Positions 59,429-64,000 of a stretch of DNA of 64,000 nucleotides are shown piece by piece; positions within the stretch are counted from its first letter, which is position 1; each line of letters begins with the position of its first letter. A program made the translations under genes and the position numbers. Source of the DNA: Planctomycetaceae bacterium (GTDB taxonomy: Bacteria > Planctomycetota > Planctomycetia > Pirellulales > Pirellulaceae); the NCBI GenBank assembly GCA_027487485.1, contig JAIYDN010000078.1:98994-162993 (forward strand). The letters run 5' to 3'. The notes beneath the pieces were generated by a model. The model worked only from the letters and a program-made list of their open reading frames with translations, was not told the DNA's origin and did no database searches.

Positions 59429-60577
59429 CTACTCTTGGCACGCTACGAGCAAACTGTTCCACCGAAAGGAACTGGATTGAGACGCCAATTGTTCCGCTTC
59501 CTTGGCAAATACGCTCGCTCGTTCACCTTGGCCTTCTAGCTTCAGCAGAACTGTCAACAAAAGAAGCTCACGCTCCGAGCTTTCGGGATTGTCTAGAACC
59601 GACTTCGACAAACGTTCCAAGGTCGCATCCAAATCGATAACGCATGCGGCGAAGTAGGTGCGGAGCGATTCGCTATTCAGTTCTTCCGCCGAAAGCCGAC
59701 TGCCTGACGCACAGGCTTGGTCCAAAAGATTCAGAACGCTCTCGGTAGAGGCTGCGGAATGGTCTTGGGATGCAAAGTACTTAAGCAATCCTTGTCGCAG
59801 GTAAACGCCGGCCCCTTTCGGCTGCTCGATTTTTTCCATGCTGCTGCAAGAAGCTTGGGCATCGTCAAAGCGGCCAGCTTCAATCATATCATCCACGATT
59901 CCAACGGCTGCCTTGGTCCAAATCGGTGAGTAAGGTTGTACAACACGTGGCTTCGAGGCTACGTACATGGCGGCATCGGTATCTTCGATCTCTTCTTGAA
60001 ATTGAGCACCTGAGGACCGTAGATTCTGCTTTCCATCTGCTTGATTGGAGGAAGCAACTCGGAAAGCACTCTTTTGGGAAAGACCATTACCCCAATTGGG
60101 AACCGTGCCCGATTTCGATATACCCGAGTTCGATACGCCTGAGTTTGATGTTGATGCAAAGGACTTGTTAGCAAGAAAATCCGAAGGTCCGCGGGTCGAG
60201 GCGAAAGGTGTACCTACCTCATAACTGACACTGCCCCAAGTTGGAACACATGGGTCAACATAATACGTCGGAGCCGCATAGTAAGTGGGTGCGACATAGT
60301 AGGTCGGGGCCACATAGTAAGTTCTAACAGGCCAAGCGACAACCGGCGGGCAATAGCTGTAAGTGACAACTCGAGGTGCGAAACACCAAGGTGCGACTCG
60401 GTAACGCGAAACATATCCGTAACCGCCCCAGCCGTGGAAGCCCGAATAGTAACCACCGTAGCAGTGTCGGAATCCATGACGGGGAAAATGAGCAGAGGCG
60501 GGTTCGGCCGCTATAGCTCCGAAGGAAACCGAAGCGATCGCAGCAAGTGCCCACTTTGTAAAACTACGGTTCAACAT
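59429..60577 (-). CDS. Secreted protein with YYVAPT tandem repeats; MLNRSFTKW start at 60577 preferred
   Basis: Signal peptide MLNRSFTKWALAAIASVSFGAIAAEPASA; TYYVAPTYYVAPTYYAAPTYYVDP; helical C-terminal region. Confidence 0.75.
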   Translation of the reverse strand: MLNRSFTKWALAAIASVSFGAIAAEPASAHFPRHGFRHCYGGYYSGFHGWGGYGYVSRYRVAPWCFAPRVVTYSYCPPVVAWPVRTYYVAPTYYVAPTYYAAPTYYVDPCVPTWGSVSYEVGTPFASTRGPSDFLANKSFASTSNSGVSNSGISKSGTVPNWGNGLSQKSAFRVASSNQADGKQNLRSSGAQFQEEIEDTDAAMYVASKPRVVQPYSPIWTKAAVGIVDDMIEAGRFDDAQASCSSMEKIEQPKGAGVYLRQGLLKYFASQDHSAASTESVLNLLDQACASGSRLSAEELNSESLRTYFAACVIDLDATLERLSKSVLDNPESSERELLLLTVLLKLEGQGERASVFAKEAEQLASQSSSFRWNSLLVACQE

Positions 60578-60658
60578 TTCGCTAATTCCCCTACGTGGAA
60601 GATGATCGACATACCTAGTGTTGAGTGCGTGCGACACACAATCATCTAAGTATTGAAC

Positions 60659-61096
60659 CTAGCTGCCCAAAATGCCAGCCGTTGCAACCGATTTGTCAGG
60701 AAAAATCGTTCCGATTGCAAGGATCAACCAGCCAAGCATCAACAGCGAACCACCCGCCGGAACAATACTCCAGTGCCCGATTTGGTTCAGAAAGACCATG
60801 CTGTAGAGACCACCGGAAAACAAAAGCATCCCCGCCAGAAACATGCCGCAGGCCGTTTTCCAGGCTTTTCTTTGCCGAATCGCGGATGAAATGCCCAACG
60901 CCAAAATAGCTAGCGAATGGTATGCCTGGTACTTAACGCCAATTTCGCACTGGTCAAGTTTCTTCGTAATTTCGCTCTCGGTAAAACCCTGTTTGGCCAG
61001 CCGACCGGGCAACGAATGGGAACCCATTGCGCCGATCGCAACGCACAGAAATCCAGACATAGCAGCTAGAACAACCCAAAATCGCGATCCAACCAT
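60659..61096 (-). CDS. DUF423 family small membrane protein
   Basis: AAMSGFLCVAIGAMGSHSLPGRLAKQG...YQAYHSLAILALG...LFSGGLYSM...PAGGSLLMLGWLILAIG. Confidence 0.85.
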   Translation of the reverse strand: MVGSRFWVVLAAMSGFLCVAIGAMGSHSLPGRLAKQGFTESEITKKLDQCEIGVKYQAYHSLAILALGISSAIRQRKAWKTACGMFLAGMLLFSGGLYSMVFLNQIGHWSIVPAGGSLLMLGWLILAIGTIFPDKSVATAGILGS

Positions 61097-61377
61097 CGGT
61101 TGAGCTAAGCCTCTCTAGAACGAATAAATACCCTCAGCGAAACTCCCATCCGTCTGTAGTTTCGTCCCGAGTATCGCGAGTGAGGATGACTGTAGCAAGC
61201 CCCCAATTGGGACTTCCTTCAAAGCGTGAAAGCCATGCAATAAGTAAAGTCTGCGATCTATTGCCTTTTAAGCTTGAACTTGTGGCGGAAAGCATTGGCA
61301 CCGGCAACCCAACAGCCAATAATAGAGAGGCCGGTTAACGACTCAGCCGAGAACAGCTCTCTTCGACAGAATGCAAG

Positions 61378-64000
61378 ATGTCTCAAGCTTCCAATCCAGT
61401 CATCGTCAAGTCATCTAGTTCTCAAGCAGCTCCGGCGGCAAACGCCACGATCAGCCGAGAAACACTGCTAAATTATTTGGTCCAAGCTTCCAAAACGATG
61501 CGAAGGGTCGAACTTGGGGTTGGGATCGCTGGCTGGCTGTGCGTGGTGGTGGTGGTTCTTCTGCTTGCCATTCTCATCGATCATTGGCTTTGGCCTTTGA
61601 ACACGTTCTCTCGATTTGCCGTTTTCGGGGCACTCGTAGCATGGACCTTGTGGTGGGTCCCGCGCCGAATCCTTCCGCTTGTGTTTCGTCCAATTCACCC
61701 GGAACACGCGGCTCGCAAAATTGAATCTCAATACCCCGAGATCAAAGAAAGTCTCATTAGCTGGCTTCAGCTGTCGACCAACTCCGAAAATGCCGCACCC
61801 AAAGGGGTACTTGCGGTGATTGGCCGCTTCGCAGTTCGCAATCTAGGTGGACAAGACTCGTCCAATATCGTTGATTCGGCCAACCTGATTCGCCTTGCAG
61901 CTTTATTGTTCGGTTTCTTGCTCACAGGCTCGGTTTATCTTTTTGTTGCACCCAAAAGCGGCGTTACCTCGTTAACGCGAATGCTCATGCCTTGGGCCAA
62001 CATTTCCCCCGCAGCCCGTGTTCGGATCGTAAGCGTCACTCCCGGTAATGCAACCATAACGCAAGGTACTAACCTACCTTTAGCAGTCACCCTTCGCGGA
62101 ATGCACAAAGGGGATAGCGTCTTTGTCCGATACGATCTTTCGGATGGCCAACGTGTCGGCCAACGTCTCAAGCTGAATGAGGAACTGGAAGGTATCAACT
62201 ACAAACTCGATTTTGGAAAGAGCTTTGGAGGTATTCATCAGCCTCTTCAGTATTGGATCGAAGCTGGGGATGCAACCGAAGGCCCCTTTGACTTGCGAGT
62301 TCAAGTGGTGCCAATCGTCGCAATCGATAGACTCGATTTCGAATACCCGGCCTACACCAAACTAAAGCCCAAGTCGATCCAGAAGGATGGACTGATCGAA
62401 GCCCCTGAAGGGACTCGGGTCAGTCTTCACGCGCACGCAAATCAGCCGATGGCGAAATCGAGACTGGAGTTCAACCCAGTCATCAACAACGGAGTGTTCC
62501 ACAGCGCGAGCGAAATTCTAGAACTGCAAACAAGCGAAACACAATTGACGGGGAAGTGGCTGCTGAATCTAGATAAAAAGAAATCAAACCCCACCATCAG
62601 CACCTATCGCATCAAGGCAACGAATTCACTTGGCGAATCCAACGGCGATCCCGTTATCTACAAAATGAAAGTGATTGGAGATCTACCTCCTAAAGTGAGT
62701 TTGCAAAGCGACTTGCCTTCCGTCATCGAGCTTTCTGTTCATGACTCACTAGAAATTGAAATGCGTGCAAGTGATCCAGACTATGGTTTGGTTTCGCTGG
62801 CTGCGACCGCAAAACTGGATAGCGATAACACCATCAAAGAAAAGAAAACCGTCTTTGAATCCAACGTGTTTGAATCCGCGAACGGAGCGACTGGCCAAAT
62901 CGTCCGCGTCTTCACGTTTACTCCCAAAGAACACAACTTGCAGGTCGGGGATCGAATCGAGTTTCGAGCGATCGGCCATGACAACCGGTGCCAGCCAGGA
63001 ACCGATGTGGCTGAACCCAATCAATCGAGCTCAACACCCATTCTGATTCGCATTGTGGACGGCCCTAAAGACACGAAGAATTCTCAAGAGGACAAGGAAC
63101 AGCAAAAGCCTGATTCCGGCGACGACAAGAAACAGAGCGCCAACTCAAAATCAAAATCCGAAGACAAAAAAGGCAAGAATCAAAACAACTCAAAGTCTTC
63201 ACCGTCCGACAATAAGCCGCAGGATCAGAAGACTAAGGAAGATTCAAGCGACCAAAAATCCAATGGCAATTCTGGCGAATCCGAAAACCAGGATTCGGAT
63301 CCGCAAGAGCCTAATTCGCAAGATCAAGACAAGAATAGCCAATCAAAGAAGGATAGCCAATCGTCTAACGGCAAATCCGACAAGCAAGACAAAAGCAAAG
63401 ACAATAAGAAGTCCTCGAAGGGCAACGAAGGTGGATCAGGTGGTGAAAGTTCCGACGAGGGAGAAGGGGATTCAAAAGGTTCAGGCTCGCAATCGAACAA
63501 CGGAAACTCGAAGAAAAATTCCAAGTCCAGTTCTTCTAAGGGAAATCAGTCCACGAACGACGCGTCGAGTGCAGAAGGCGCTGACAGCGAGTCTGGTGAA
63601 TCGGAAGATTCAACTTCCGCTAGCCAAACGAGTCGGACACAAAGCCGCTTGAAAAACAGTAGCAAACAAAACGCGAACAACGCAGAGCCCTCAACGGACA
63701 ACGGCGAATCCTCCGATCCAGATAAGGATCCCGAGTCACCTAAGCATGATGGCGAAGCCTTTGAACGATTGCTGGATGAAATGCAGCGAAACAAAGGTAA
63801 CGATAAAGATTCGCAGGAGCCCCAAGACGATAAGCAGTCAGACGGTAAGCAGTCAGACGGTAAGCAGTCAGACGGTAAGCAGTCAGACGGCAAGCAATCA
63901 GACGGTAAGCAATCAGACGGTAAGCAGTCAGACGGTAAGCAGTCAGACGGTAAGCAGTCAGACGGTAAGCAGTCAGACGGTAAGCAGTCAGACGGTAAGC
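61378..64000 (+). CDS. Large membrane-anchored protein (DUF4175-like N-terminal half) with long polar low-complexity C-terminal region; 3' end beyond the window
   Basis: ATG at 61378, frame open to the window end; two N-terminal TM helices; extracellular region; Ser/Lys/Asp/Asn/Gln-rich tail. Missing from the supplied ORF list because it runs off the end. Confidence 0.85.
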   Translation, partial: MSQASNPVIVKSSSSQAAPAANATISRETLLNYLVQASKTMRRVELGVGIAGWLCVVVVVLLLAILIDHWLWPLNTFSRFAVFGALVAWTLWWVPRRILPLVFRPIHPEHAARKIESQYPEIKESLISWLQLSTNSENAAPKGVLAVIGRFAVRNLGGQDSSNIVDSANLIRLAALLFGFLLTGSVYLFVAPKSGVTSLTRMLMPWANISPAARVRIVSVTPGNATITQGTNLPLAVTLRGMHKGDSVFVRYDLSDGQRVGQRLKLNEELEGINYKLDFGKSFGGIHQPLQYWIEAGDATEGPFDLRVQVVPIVAIDRLDFEYPAYTKLKPKSIQKDGLIEAPEGTRVSLHAHANQPMAKSRLEFNPVINNGVFHSASEILELQTSETQLTGKWLLNLDKKKSNPTISTYRIKATNSLGESNGDPVIYKMKVIGDLPPKVSLQSDLPSVIELSVHDSLEIEMRASDPDYGLVSLAATAKLDSDNTIKEKKTVFESNVFESANGATGQIVRVFTFTPKEHNLQVGDRIEFRAIGHDNRCQPGTDVAEPNQSSSTPILIRIVDGPKDTKNSQEDKEQQKPDSGDDKKQSANSKSKSEDKKGKNQNNSKSSPSDNKPQDQKTKEDSSDQKSNGNSGESENQDSDPQEPNSQDQDKNSQSKKDSQSSNGKSDKQDKSKDNKKSSKGNEGGSGGESSDEGEGDSKGSGSQSNNGNSKKNSKSSSSKGNQSTNDASSAEGADSESGESEDSTSASQTSRTQSRLKNSSKQNANNAEPSTDNGESSDPDKDPESPKHDGEAFERLLDEMQRNKGNDKDSQEPQDDKQSDGKQSDGKQSDGKQSDGKQSDGKQSDGKQSDGKQSDGKQSDGKQSDGKQSDGK
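63835..64000 (+). repeat. In-frame 15-bp tandem repeat CAGTCAGACGGTAAG (QSDGK), 11 units visible, continues past the window
   Basis: Direct reading; only CAG/CAA and GGT/GGC variants between units. Confidence 0.97.

Noticed and set aside
63053-63652. 199-aa plus-strand ORF (RIKTTQSLHRP...)
   Set aside because: Alternate frame of the low-complexity tail of the 61378 gene.
63835-64000. CRISPR array
   Set aside because: Units are 15 bp, contiguous, in frame and without spacers; coding tandem repeat instead.

Overview
This 64 kb window looks like planctomycete chromosome (Pirellulaceae-like). The signs are many DUF1559 and pseudopilin proteins, PVC-type c-type cytochrome/HEAT proteins, Ser/Thr kinase giants, and lineage-specific large ORFs. 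I support about 47 protein-coding genes. They include a 5'-truncated RND pump, rsmG, a giant PEP-CTERM autotransporter-repeat protein, a MurE-like ligase, tsaC/sua5, and a type II secretion/pseudopilin-like locus with three tandem GspF-like genes. Others are an MFS/creatininase operon, an HTTM operon, an ECF sigma operon, phoD-like, rex, a FAAL-ACP-AOS fusion, rplM-rpsI, a kinase-AAA-TPR giant, cdsA plus a CDP-alcohol transferase, trpC, glycosyltransferases, and a 3'-open gene ending in a 15-bp tandem repeat. No rRNA, tRNA or CRISPR was seen. The most interesting items are: (1) a single polypeptide joining fatty acyl-AMP ligase, ACP and alpha-oxoamine synthase, next to rex; (2) the three-GspF pseudopilin locus; (3) a 1 kb graveyard at about 15.0-15.9 kb with an ISL3-like remnant, an IS3-like remnant, an ECF sigma C-terminal stub and a paired REP/BIME-like hairpin; (4) a frameshifted TPR gene just upstream of the PEP-CTERM giant; (5) a MurE-like ligase with altered signature motifs. 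All assignments come from reading the sequence and motif recall; no searches were run.
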